This document shows, in pieces, positions 24,066-32,800 of a stretch of 64,000 nucleotides of DNA. How positions within the stretch are numbered: position 1 is the first letter of the stretch; every line of letters starts with the position of its first letter. The DNA comes from Arthrobacter sp. DNA4 (GTDB lineage: Bacteria; Actinomycetota; Actinomycetes; Actinomycetales; Micrococcaceae): the NCBI RefSeq assembly GCF_024362385.1, contig NZ_CP101466.1, positions 4,464,001 through 4,528,000 on the forward strand, read 5' to 3'. Under the pieces are notes generated by a model that did not search any database, had not been told where the DNA came from, and saw nothing but the letters and a program-made list of their open reading frames with translations. The translations under genes were made by a program, and so were the position numbers.

Positions 24066-26279
24066 CTACCTTCCCCAGTCAGCACGGGAAACCTCATAGA
24101 TCCGCACGGACTTGTTCTCAAACACCAGCTCGGTGCCCCTGGCCACGTTCAGGTCATGCTCAAGCGGGACCAGGACATCCTTGGAGAACTGGCGTGGAAC
24201 GCCGGTGGATGTGCGCTGCTGCAGGTCCGAGACCACCACGAAGACCCGGTCCGAGGGGCGCAGCCTGGCTGCTGCCCTGGTCTTGTCAACGTAGGCCAGC
24301 ATGTCATCCCCCGTGAACGGCTGGGCAGAGTTGTGCAGCTTCGACGCAACCGAAACAAGCTGCCCGGTGCGGAGGTAGAAGGCGTAGTGCGAGCCAACCA
24401 GCAGCGGCAGGTGGTAGTTCGTTTCCACTACTGCGTCGCCCCGCCGTACGTTGGAGTCGAGCCAGCGGCTGGCCGATACGTCTGCAGCCGGTACCCGGAC
24501 GTTCGCTTCGTTCTGGAAGTACACGGCCGTAAACAGCACGGCCATGACCGAGATGGCCGAGGTTGCGCCCACTACGGCCTTCCTGCCCGGGAGTTTCCCG
24601 GACCAGAAGAGCCAGGCTGCGCCGATGGCAAGCCACGGAAGGGCGAACATGAAGACGCGAAGCCTGCCCTCGCCGCCGTAGGACGTGCCGAAGAGTCCAA
24701 TGATGGGGGTTGCCGCAAGCGTCCCCACGATCAGGGTGGTGCGGACGTTGCCCCGGAGGATGTTGCGGATGAACCCCAACCCTGCAAGCAAGGCGGTGAA
24801 CAGGGACAACGCCAGTGCTTCGCGTGCCAGCCACCGTCCGGAGAGGAGGGACGGACCATCCGCGCCGCTGGAGGCTTTATAACCGGCGTTGGCCAGGAAA
24901 TCGAAACCGCTGAGCAGGCCGTACTTGTCCTTGACGAACTCGGCGTTGGGAAGGAGGTAGAGCAGGGCCATCAGCAGCAGCGCGGGCGCTACCCAGGCCG
25001 GCTTGAAGTAGCGGGCCAGGAAGAGGGGGAAGAGCCCCAGGATGGCGAGGTATGGGGTCAGCTGGTGGCTCATCACAATCATTGCCTGCAGGACCAGGAC
25101 TGCAGCGATGGCCATTGCCTGCTGGCGGCCGCTGTACGTCTTGACCTCCTCCGGCTCGGGCGCCTCTTTTGAGAAGCGGCCGGACAGCCGGCCCTCAAGC
25201 CTGAGAACCCAGGGGGCCGGGTTGCCGCGAAGATAGGTGAGGATCAGCAGGCACATGGTCAGGTGCAGCGTGTAGGCGAAGGCCTGCGGCGAGTAGTAGT
25301 TTTGGTTCAGCCAGTTGGAGAGGGCGAAAACCAGCGCACTCGTCCAGTAGATCCGCGGGTTCTTTGTCAGGGTCCTGGCGATGGCGAGCACCAGAACCAC
25401 GTTTATCAGCGCGAATACCGGCTCGGCCCCTCCGGCATAGGCCATGGCGTCCTTGTAGCCGCTGGATTCACCCAGGAACGCGCTGAACAGGAAGAAGCCG
25501 GGCCAGCGGTTGTAGATGTCAATATCCGGGTCGAACTGGCCGGTGGTCTGGATCAGGTCCGTGACGGCTATGTGCTTATAGGTCCAGGGCAGCCGCGGGA
25601 CGTTCGTCAGCAGCCCGGCGGAAGAATAAAGGATGACCACCAGCCCCGTAATGGAGGCGCCGGTGAGCCACCCGGAGTGCTCGCCCTGGCGGACGATGCT
25701 CCAGATGCAGAGTGCCACCACGAGGGCCAGCGCAATGTACCAGGTGGCAGGGAAGGCGGCGAGCAGGCCGAGGTCGCCGAGGTGGGGATTTGTGAGCCCC
25801 AGTGTGGCGGCCCATGTGACCATGGCGGCCAGGAGAACCAGCCAGGGTGCATAGGTTTTGAGCTCCGGACGGGGCAGCCGGGCTGCGTCGGCCCGGGTGC
25901 TGGGGGGCCCCGGCACCAGCAGGGCGGCCGCGGATACCAGCATGATGCCGGCGGCGGCGGGCCGGGGATTCCAGAGCTGGAGCCACCCCATGACGGCGGC
26001 GGCCAGGGCCAGTGCAGTGGCGCTTACGACGATGGTGAAGATCAGGCGCGCCACCGGGTCCACATTCCGGACCCACCGCACCAGTGCCCAGCCCGGAATG
26101 AGGAGGCACACCAGGAGTTTGGCGCCCGCAATGGACTCTCCCCCGACGTCGAACAGGATCAGGACCGCCGTCACGGCACCGAGCAGTGCCAGGACGTAAT
26201 CGGAATACCCTGGCCTGCGCCGGCGTGAAGGGCGGGAGTTCATCGGGCCGGACACGTCACCCCTGATGAGAAGCGCCAT
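24066..26279 (-). CDS. Large polytopic membrane protein, GT-C glycosyltransferase or polymerase-like
   Basis: A 737-residue protein with roughly 13-16 transmembrane helices and a soluble C-terminal part. The large extracytoplasmic loop with VTDLIQTTGQFDPDIDIYNRWPGFF contains acidic residues typical of GT-C enzymes that use polyprenyl-phosphate sugars. The C-terminal region (after residue 600, DVSASRWLDSNVRRGDAVVETN) resembles the soluble part of arabinosyl- or mannosyl-transferase-like proteins. I cannot name a family with certainty. The ATG is preceded by AGGAG. It lies in the minus-strand exopolysaccharide operon between a GT2 gene and the broken GH16 gene, which suits a chain polymerase or transferase. 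Confidence 0.65.
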   Translation of the reverse strand: MALLIRGDVSGPMNSRPSRRRRPGYSDYVLALLGAVTAVLILFDVGGESIAGAKLLVCLLIPGWALVRWVRNVDPVARLIFTIVVSATALALAAAVMGWLQLWNPRPAAAGIMLVSAAALLVPGPPSTRADAARLPRPELKTYAPWLVLLAAMVTWAATLGLTNPHLGDLGLLAAFPATWYIALALVVALCIWSIVRQGEHSGWLTGASITGLVVILYSSAGLLTNVPRLPWTYKHIAVTDLIQTTGQFDPDIDIYNRWPGFFLFSAFLGESSGYKDAMAYAGGAEPVFALINVVLVLAIARTLTKNPRIYWTSALVFALSNWLNQNYYSPQAFAYTLHLTMCLLILTYLRGNPAPWVLRLEGRLSGRFSKEAPEPEEVKTYSGRQQAMAIAAVLVLQAMIVMSHQLTPYLAILGLFPLFLARYFKPAWVAPALLLMALLYLLPNAEFVKDKYGLLSGFDFLANAGYKASSGADGPSLLSGRWLAREALALSLFTALLAGLGFIRNILRGNVRTTLIVGTLAATPIIGLFGTSYGGEGRLRVFMFALPWLAIGAAWLFWSGKLPGRKAVVGATSAISVMAVLFTAVYFQNEANVRVPAADVSASRWLDSNVRRGDAVVETNYHLPLLVGSHYAFYLRTGQLVSVASKLHNSAQPFTGDDMLAYVDKTRAAARLRPSDRVFVVVSDLQQRTSTGVPRQFSKDVLVPLEHDLNVARGTELVFENKSVRIYEVSRADWGR

Positions 26280-26354
26280 ACTGTTTCAACTCCTGGATTG
26301 CTTGCCGCCGGTGGAGCGACCCTCCGCCAACGGCCCCAACTGTGGACTGTTGTC

Positions 26355-27656
26355 TTAGCTGCCCGCGGCAGCCCTGCGCGATTGCAAATATTTGTAGGGA
26401 CCCAGGGCCACAGCCAGCAGCTGCAGCCAGACGAGCCGGTCGACCTGGGACTCCAGCGAACTGTGGATCGGCGGCCCCTGGAGCGCCGGCTGGCCGGCCT
26501 GTTGCCGCCGGTTCAGGAACTCGAGTCCAACGCCCCAGCTCCTGGCAAGGGCCAGCCTCGCGGTACGGGGGTCCATCATCACCTTTGTCATCCAGGCCCC
26601 AAGGCCGTTGCCGTAGTCCCGCGCCTGTACCCGCAGGTCTTCAAGCCCGTCCCGGTGGCGGTGCCAGACAATAGCGGCCGTCTGGACCACCAAAGCGTGC
26701 CCCGCCAGGATGACCCGGGTGAACATGTCGATGTCTTCCCCGCCGCCCGTAGGAGTTCCCACCCCCAGGGCGGGATCGAACCCGCCAAGGCGAAGTGCCG
26801 GCTGGCGCCTGAGGGCAAAATTGGCCCCCGTTCCGAAAGCTCCGGGGCTGAACGGGAACTTGGGGAGCGCCGCGGGCGGGTTGGCGAGCGAGTAGACCTG
26901 CGGAACCAGGCTCCGTGACCAGCTGACCTTCGAATCGAAGTAGCCCTGGGTGGGCGTGCGGAGCTCTCCCGCGGGAACCAGCCCCGTCACGCAGGCAGCC
27001 CCGGGAACGGCTTCGAATGCCGCGGCGATCTCCCGCAGCCAGGACCTGTCCACCACCACGTCATCATCGGTGAAGGCCACGAGGTCTCCCCTGGCGTGCC
27101 GAAGGCCGGTGTTCCTGGCATGGGAGAGGCCTGGAACGGGTTCGGTCACCAGCCGCACCCGCTCGTCCCTGAACTCGCGCCGGACCAGTTCTTCAGTGGC
27201 CTGCGTGGCGGGGGCGTTGTCCACCACCACCACGTCAAAGTGCGGGTAGTCCAGGGCAAGGATGGTCAGCAGCGCACCCCGCAACTGCAGGGTGCGGTCC
27301 CTGGTGCACACCACCACCGTGATGTGCGGGGTGGTCACCGCCGGCGGGAACGATGCGACTGGCGGCAGGGCCGCCAGGGCGTCCTGGAAGACAGTCCGGT
27401 CCACGATTCCCGCCGGCGACGGCACGTCGACAAATCCCCGCACAGCCCCCGACGCACGCACCAGCAGCCGTGCCCGCTCGTATCCAGCATGGTTCTCCAG
27501 TTCAAAGCGCGAACAGTCCGCGAGGTCCTCCAGGTCCACCGACCCGATCCACCGCGCCCCCGGCCACGCCGGCGGCAACAGCGACTCCATGGCGGGCACC
27601 AGGATCAGCGCCTCGCCCTGGAGATCCTCAAGCACTTGGCCGTCACCTTCGCTCAT
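26355..27656 (-). CDS. Glycosyltransferase family 2
   Basis: A 433-residue protein. The GT-A domain begins near residue 120 with ITVVVCTRDRTLQLRGALLT; the nucleotide-binding and metal sites are VVVDNAPATQ and LVAFTDDDVVVD (DDD motif), and GGGEDIDMFTRV carries the ED base region. The N-terminal 110 residues form an extra domain that I cannot assign. The start is ATG 27656, overlapping the stop of the upstream GT2 gene by four bases. It probably transfers a sugar to a lipid-linked acceptor as part of the minus-strand operon. Confidence 0.88.
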   Translation of the reverse strand: MSEGDGQVLEDLQGEALILVPAMESLLPPAWPGARWIGSVDLEDLADCSRFELENHAGYERARLLVRASGAVRGFVDVPSPAGIVDRTVFQDALAALPPVASFPPAVTTPHITVVVCTRDRTLQLRGALLTILALDYPHFDVVVVDNAPATQATEELVRREFRDERVRLVTEPVPGLSHARNTGLRHARGDLVAFTDDDVVVDRSWLREIAAAFEAVPGAACVTGLVPAGELRTPTQGYFDSKVSWSRSLVPQVYSLANPPAALPKFPFSPGAFGTGANFALRRQPALRLGGFDPALGVGTPTGGGEDIDMFTRVILAGHALVVQTAAIVWHRHRDGLEDLRVQARDYGNGLGAWMTKVMMDPRTARLALARSWGVGLEFLNRRQQAGQPALQGPPIHSSLESQVDRLVWLQLLAVALGPYKYLQSRRAAAGS

Positions 27657-28657
27657 TGCACTTCCCTCCACTGTGCGCCGGCCGGGACCAGGACCACGTC
27701 CTCTTCCTCCGGGCCCGTCCAATGCTGAAGCCGGCGCCCCTGGAAGTACCCGGCTGCGGTGCAGGCCAGGACCGCAATGACCGCGCCGGCACGGCCCAGC
27801 CCGTCAGGACTGCCATCGCGCCCCCACGACTTCAGGCCGGTGAACACTGCGCGTGGGAGCACGCTGCGGACATAGCGGCGTTCCGGGCCCAGCGCCCGTT
27901 TGTGGCCCACCAGCTGGCTGACCTGGGCTTTGGATAATCCCTCAGCCCAGGACCTGGACATCATGTAGCGCCACGTCCCGCGGGATGCGGGAACGTGGTG
28001 GCGTACCAGCGCCGCGGGTTCATAGACAATGCGCGAACCCGGCAAGCCCATCCGGGAGCGGATGCAGATTTCGGTCTCCTCACATCCCAGCGGCAGCGTG
28101 CCTTTGCGGCCCAGCGACTGGTTGAAGCCGCCCACCTGGCGCAGCACCTCAAGCCGGAAGGACATGTTGGCGCCGATCACATTGCGGACTTCCGAAGCGA
28201 CGCGGGGCAGGCCGCGGTGGCTGCACCCCACGATCCAGTCCAGTTCCTCCGCGAAGTAGCCCGGCCGGCCGGATTCCCACAGCGGGACCACCTTGCCGCC
28301 CACCCCCAGGACATCCGGATCGTCGTACAGCGCAACCAGGCGTTCGAGCCAATCCGGCGCCGCCTCGGCGTCGTCATCAAGGAAGGCGACGATGTCCGAT
28401 TCGACGAGCCCGACGCCCGTGTTGCGGGCCCCGGACAATCCGGGAAGGCCGGCGCTCTCAACCACCGTGACGTCGTCGACGATCTCGATGAGCCGCTCGT
28501 AGAGGTCCTCGTTGTGGTCGATGACCACCAGCACCTGGTCCGGGGCAAGCGTCTGGTTGCGGACTGATTCGATGACGTCGAGCAGCATGCCCCACCGCTC
28601 GGAGGTATACGCGCAGATCACCACTGACACGGACAGTGGCTTGATGCGGTCAAGCAT
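27653..28657 (-). CDS. Glycosyltransferase family 2 with C-terminal membrane helix
   Basis: A 334-residue protein opening VSVVICAYTSERWGMLLDVI, a classic GT2 start. LSGARNTGVGLVESDIVAFLDDDAEA carries the DxD-type metal site, and GCEETEICIRSRMG the acceptor/base region. A hydrophobic helix near 294-312 (AVIAVLACTAAGYFQG) may tether it to the membrane. The ATG lies within the last codons of the preceding GT2 gene (8-base overlap), and its own stop overlaps the next GT2 start, so three GT2 genes are tightly coupled. Confidence 0.9.
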   Translation of the reverse strand: MLDRIKPLSVSVVICAYTSERWGMLLDVIESVRNQTLAPDQVLVVIDHNEDLYERLIEIVDDVTVVESAGLPGLSGARNTGVGLVESDIVAFLDDDAEAAPDWLERLVALYDDPDVLGVGGKVVPLWESGRPGYFAEELDWIVGCSHRGLPRVASEVRNVIGANMSFRLEVLRQVGGFNQSLGRKGTLPLGCEETEICIRSRMGLPGSRIVYEPAALVRHHVPASRGTWRYMMSRSWAEGLSKAQVSQLVGHKRALGPERRYVRSVLPRAVFTGLKSWGRDGSPDGLGRAGAVIAVLACTAAGYFQGRRLQHWTGPEEEDVVLVPAGAQWREVQ

Positions 28658-29549
28658 GCTGGCTCACCGCCGCAACGAGGGTGTCCTGCTGTTTCACGGC
28701 CGGGGTGAGGACGCTGTGCGGATCCACCGGAAGCCGCGGGAAGTGGACGTTGGAGTAGGTGTACTTCACCCGGCGGAGCGCTTCCGGGCGGGCACCTGCC
28801 GTGGGTGCCTCCCACAGTGTGCATTCCCGTGCCAGCGTGTGCAGTACGCGCCACCCGTCACGGAACGTTTGCAGGTTTGATGCTCCCGAAATCCGGTCCA
28901 GCTCAAGGCTTGGAACTTCGGCAATCCTCAAGCCGCCCTTGGCAGCCCGGACAATAAGTTCCGTCTCGATCTCGAAGCCGTCCGACTGCAGCTCCAGCAC
29001 CTGCAGGCATTCCCGGCGGAAGGCGATGTACCCGTAGCAAAGGTCCGAGTAGTTGCTGTGCAGTACAGCATTCGCGAGTCCGGTCAGCGCCCGGTTGCCG
29101 GCCTTCCGCAGCCGGGTCAAGTCTTCCGACCCGCCGCCGGTGACGTGCCGGGAGCCCTTCACGAAATCAAAATCGTGCTGGAGGGGTGCAACGAACCACC
29201 CAATCTCCTGGGGGTCCATGCTCCCGTCCGCGTCCAGCATCACGATGATGTCGCCCTTGGCGGCGTTGAAGCCGGCGCGGAGAGCCACACCCTTCCCCTT
29301 GCGTGTTTCATTGACCACCACCACGTCCGGGCGCAGGGCCTTGGCCACTTCAACAGTCTTGTCCTGCGAGCGGCCGTCGACGATGATCACCTCATCGACG
29401 TAGGAGGGCATCCGGCGGAGAACCCAGGGGAGGTTCTTTTCCTCGTTCAGGGTGGGAATGACCACGCTGATTGAGGCTTGTGGAAATAAATGTCCCGGCT
29501 CGGAAAAGAGAGCTGGAAGTTGGGGGGAAATCGACAATTGCCTCACCAC
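28650..29549 (-). CDS. Glycosyltransferase family 2, dolichol-phosphate-mannose-synthase-like
   Basis: A 299-residue protein. ISVVIPTLNEEKNLPWVLRRM, VIIVDGRSQDKTVEVA and GKGVALRAGF..GDIIVMLDADGSMDP match the DPM1/DPG-synthase branch of GT2, with the D-A-D metal motif complete. Such enzymes make polyprenyl-phosphate sugars or extend lipid-linked sugars. The GTG start at 29549 has a weak ribosome binding site; there is no better alternative. It is the first gene of the minus-strand operon (three GT2 genes, membrane GT-C-like protein, broken GH16, fusion protein, APH kinase), reading away from a 430-bp control region. Confidence 0.9.
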   Translation of the reverse strand: MVRQLSISPQLPALFSEPGHLFPQASISVVIPTLNEEKNLPWVLRRMPSYVDEVIIVDGRSQDKTVEVAKALRPDVVVVNETRKGKGVALRAGFNAAKGDIIVMLDADGSMDPQEIGWFVAPLQHDFDFVKGSRHVTGGGSEDLTRLRKAGNRALTGLANAVLHSNYSDLCYGYIAFRRECLQVLELQSDGFEIETELIVRAAKGGLRIAEVPSLELDRISGASNLQTFRDGWRVLHTLARECTLWEAPTAGARPEALRRVKYTYSNVHFPRLPVDPHSVLTPAVKQQDTLVAAVSQHA

Positions 29550-29981
29550 TTCATGACAGTTCGGATTCTTGACAAGGCCGCCGGCCGTTCTGGCGGTGGC
29601 ACTAACGCTTCATCCGGTCATGGTCTGGTCGCTGACCCCCCAGCAAACCGTCGCCAATCCTCTGGCCGTTCAGGAAGACTACCCCCTACCTAATGCGGGT
29701 ATCACGAGTAGTAGGTACTCACTTTTTACCTGGGGTTCACCCCCTGTTAGGCAAGTAAAGGGCTCGGGGGAGGCCAAAAAGATTAGGTATAGGGGGAACC
29801 GGGTGCCGGGAAAACATTAGGTAGGGGGATGGGAGAAACCCCTATTTAGGTATGGCACTTGCATTGCCCCAGCTCCTGTCCGGGCATACGCTTCTCGGTA
29901 CTTGGGGACTGAGAGCTCTTTGTGACTGGGCCAAACGGGCGGACGTTCCCCGAATTCTTCCTATGCCCCAGGAGTTCCCTT
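29550..29981. promoter_or_regulatory. Divergent promoter region with repeated TAGGTA motifs
   Basis: This AT-richer 430 bp separates the minus-strand GT operon from the secreted PKD protein gene. TTAGGTA occurs on the plus strand at 29783, 29817 and 29846, with TAGGTA at 29712, and the inverse TACCTAA at 29687. The first two plus copies are followed by runs of G (AGGGGG). Related TACCTA repeats stand upstream of the 1465-residue secreted protein gene at 58.2-58.35 kb. I see no coding frame and no clear -35/-10 pair. The repeats look like binding sites for a shared regulator. Confidence 0.55.
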
Positions 29982-32225
29982 ATGAAGCTCAGACGCAGAC
30001 ACTTTTTCAGCCGGACAGGCCAGGCCCTTGCCGTTGCAATGCTTCTGGCGGCCTCCATCCTCGGCTTGCCCGGTACGGCCGTAGCGGATCCCGTCTATGG
30101 CACCCAGAGCATTGCCTATTCAGGGGTGTCCAATCCGCCGACGTCGGACAAGCCGCAAAGCAAGCTGTGGTGGAATGACGGATCGTGGTGGGCCGACATG
30201 TGGAAGTCCGGCACCGGATGGAGCATCTACCGGCTGGACCGGGCCTCCAACAGCTGGGTGGACACCGGGGTGGTCAATGACACCAGGGGAAGCACCCTGG
30301 CGGACACAATGTGGGACGGGTCCCACCTCTACATTGCCTCCCACGTGGTGACCATCACCGGCGATGGAACACCCAAGCCGTCACTATCCAACTCCCCGGC
30401 CAAGCTCTACCGGTACAGCTACGCCGGCGGCAAGTACACGCTCGACAGCGGTTTCCCCACCACCATCACCAACAATTCCAGTGAATCCATGACGATCGAC
30501 AAGGACACCACCGGCCGGGTCTGGGCGACCTGGACCCAGGTTGCCGGGAATTCGACGTCGGGATACACCAACACCGTGTACATGAACGCCGCCACCAACA
30601 GCGGCGCCTCCTGGGGGACGCCCTTCGTCCTTCCCGTCAGCAACCCGAACCCCGCTCCGGATGACATCTCCGCGGTGGTGGCCTTCGGCAACGGGCAGGT
30701 GGGTGTCATGTGGAGTGATCACAAGTCCGACACCGTCTGGTGGGCCACGCACAAGGATTCAGATGCTGCCAACTCCTCCTGGAAACTGCAGCCGGCCCTG
30801 CGCGGCAACGGCCAGTCCGATGACCACATGAACCTCAAGACGCTGCAGGCGGACACCAGCGGCCGGGTCTTCGCGGCGGTCAAGACGAGCCTGAATGACA
30901 TTTCCAGTGATAAGACGCTGCCGCAGCTGATCCTCCTGGTCTTCAAGCCCGGTACCGGAGCATTCACGCAGTCCACGATTGCCAAGACCGGCGACTGCGT
31001 CTCGCGGCCGCAAATTATCCTGGATACCCAGAACAACCTGGTGCGGGCGTTCCACACGGCTCCGCCAACCTCAGTTTCCGGCTGTGCCTACTCCGGCGTC
31101 GCGGGGAGCATCTATGAGAAGACCGCGTCCATGGACAATCCCGTCTTCGGTTCCGGCCGCGGCACGCCCATCATGCAGGCAGCGTCGTCGTCGAACATCA
31201 ATGACGTGACCACCAGCAAGCAGAGCGTGAACAACACCACCGGACTGGTGGTCATGGCCAGCGACAATGTGGCGAAGCGCTACTGGTTCTCGGACCGGTC
31301 GCTCGGCGGCACCCCGCCGCCCGCGGGCCAGGCTCCCGTGGCGTCGTTCACCGCCAACCCGACGTCGGGTGCCGCGCCGCTGAATGTGACCTTCACTGAT
31401 ACGTCCACCAACGCGCCCACCTCGTGGGCATGGACCTTCGGCGACGGCGGCACGTCCACAGCACAGAACCCCAGCCACTCATACACGACGGCCGGGACCT
31501 ACACCGCCAAACTCACGGCGACCAATGCCACGGGTTCATCGTCGGCGACGGCAACCATCACCGTCGGCTCGGCACCACCGCCGGCAACAGGCGGCATTAC
31601 CGTGGTGAATTCCAGCACCTCCAACTCCGGGACTGCCGTGACCACTGCGTCATTGACGGTTCCTGCCGGTACCGCGGCGGGTGACGTCCTGGTCGCCTCC
31701 ATCACCACGGACCTCAACCCGAACCTGACCGCCCCTGCCGGCTGGACGGCAATGGTCGATGCGAAATCCATCAACAGCACCTCGACCTCCGGTGCACGGG
31801 CGTTCGCGTACTACAAGGTGGTGGGTGCCTCGGATCCGGGAACGTACAGCTGGGCGCTCAGTTCGGCGGCCAAGTGGGGTGGCGGCATCACCTCCTACCG
31901 CGGCGTCAACAACGCCACGCCCCTGGACAGCCCGGTGGTGACCGCCGCTGACACCAGCTACTCGGCCACCAGCATCACGGTGGGCAGCATCACCACGGCC
32001 AGCAACGGCGCGATGCTGATTGGCGGGGTGGCCTGCGACTGCAGTGCACCCGTGGTCACCGCCCCGTCGGGCTGGACCGAACGCTGGGAGGCAGCGGCTG
32101 GGCAGATCGCCGAGCAGGCGGACAAACCGCAGGCGACGGCGGGGGCCAGCGGAACGGCCACGTGGACCCTGAGTGCCGCACGGGCCGTGGCCGCCTGGCA
32201 GGCCGCCCTCAAGCCGGCGGCCTAG
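29982..32225 (+). CDS. Secreted protein with propeller-like N-terminal half, PKD domain and C-terminal beta domain
   Basis: A 747-residue exported protein. The signal peptide MKLRRRHFFSRTGQALAVAM..GTAVA is probably cut after residue 35. Residues about 36-445 hold repeated strand pieces with S-x-D-x-x-G-type turns, compatible with a sialidase/BNR-like propeller, although I see no catalytic site. Residues about 450-528 form a PKD domain (FTDTSTNAPTSWAWTFGDGG, then the family ending SYTTAGTYTAKLTA). Residues 535-747 form another beta-rich domain unknown to me. There is no LPXTG anchor. The ATG follows CAGGAG. It is divergent from the GT operon, and probably binds or processes the extracellular polysaccharide. 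Confidence 0.75.
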   Translation: MKLRRRHFFSRTGQALAVAMLLAASILGLPGTAVADPVYGTQSIAYSGVSNPPTSDKPQSKLWWNDGSWWADMWKSGTGWSIYRLDRASNSWVDTGVVNDTRGSTLADTMWDGSHLYIASHVVTITGDGTPKPSLSNSPAKLYRYSYAGGKYTLDSGFPTTITNNSSESMTIDKDTTGRVWATWTQVAGNSTSGYTNTVYMNAATNSGASWGTPFVLPVSNPNPAPDDISAVVAFGNGQVGVMWSDHKSDTVWWATHKDSDAANSSWKLQPALRGNGQSDDHMNLKTLQADTSGRVFAAVKTSLNDISSDKTLPQLILLVFKPGTGAFTQSTIAKTGDCVSRPQIILDTQNNLVRAFHTAPPTSVSGCAYSGVAGSIYEKTASMDNPVFGSGRGTPIMQAASSSNINDVTTSKQSVNNTTGLVVMASDNVAKRYWFSDRSLGGTPPPAGQAPVASFTANPTSGAAPLNVTFTDTSTNAPTSWAWTFGDGGTSTAQNPSHSYTTAGTYTAKLTATNATGSSSATATITVGSAPPPATGGITVVNSSTSNSGTAVTTASLTVPAGTAAGDVLVASITTDLNPNLTAPAGWTAMVDAKSINSTSTSGARAFAYYKVVGASDPGTYSWALSSAAKWGGGITSYRGVNNATPLDSPVVTAADTSYSATSITVGSITTASNGAMLIGGVACDCSAPVVTAPSGWTERWEAAAGQIAEQADKPQATAGASGTATWTLSAARAVAAWQAALKPAA

Positions 32226-32268
32226 TGCAACCCATAACTGAATAGACAACTGAATGAATAACTGAACA

Positions 32269-32314
32269 GGAAGCGGCTCCGGCCCGCCATATACGGCGGA
32301 CCGGAGCCGCTTCC
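32269..32314 (+). terminator. Strong hairpin after the PKD protein gene
   Basis: A 14-bp perfect outer stem (GGAAGCGGCTCCGG) and an inner CCGCC/GGCGG stem with loop ATATA form a long hairpin 44 bp after the stop. It lacks a proper T-run, so termination is likely but not certain. Confidence 0.65.
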
Positions 32315-32800
32315 CATTCAATGTCAATGTCATCAGGCAAAAGTCCTTTTCGTCGCTTGGCTTTTAGGAGAAGTCGCCCAAGGCCACAGCGAAGTCGAGT
32401 CGAGGCTTACCACGACGTCCAGCACCCAGCGCTGCCCCTGCCCCATCCTCGGGTAGCCGCTGCCGTGAAGTGCACAACGCGGAATCTGGGCCGGGCTGCC
32501 CCCTGGCAGGCGGTAAGGCCCGCGCGGGCCCAGCCGCGTCGAAACAGAGCATAGTCGGCGGAGTTTTGTAATGACGAGGGACCTTTGACCTCAATCACGG
32601 CGGTGAACCTCGGAATTGAAATCTTGAGCAAGTGCAGGGTCCAATCTTGATGAAATCCAGCGGTAACCCGGTGGTGCCGTTGTTTAGATGGGCGCTATAT
32701 TCGCTGTGTATAAGCTGAGGCCCGCGCTGGGGAGCGGGGCGCCGGGATGTGCAATCGGTATGCGGGAAGCGGTCTCCTTCTTCAATGAATGGGGAACGTC
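32315..32800. other. Intergenic region upstream of the LAL regulator gene
   Basis: About 480 bp without a credible gene. Short frames on either strand lack ribosome binding sites and family resemblance. The last 130 bp are relatively AT-rich (around GGCGCTATATTCGCTGTGT at 32690-32708) and probably hold the regulator promoter, but I cannot assign -35 and -10 boxes confidently. Confidence 0.4.

Noticed and set aside
29570..29600. TTGACA as a -35 box in the divergent promoter region
   Set aside because: No -10-like hexamer stands at a suitable distance downstream.
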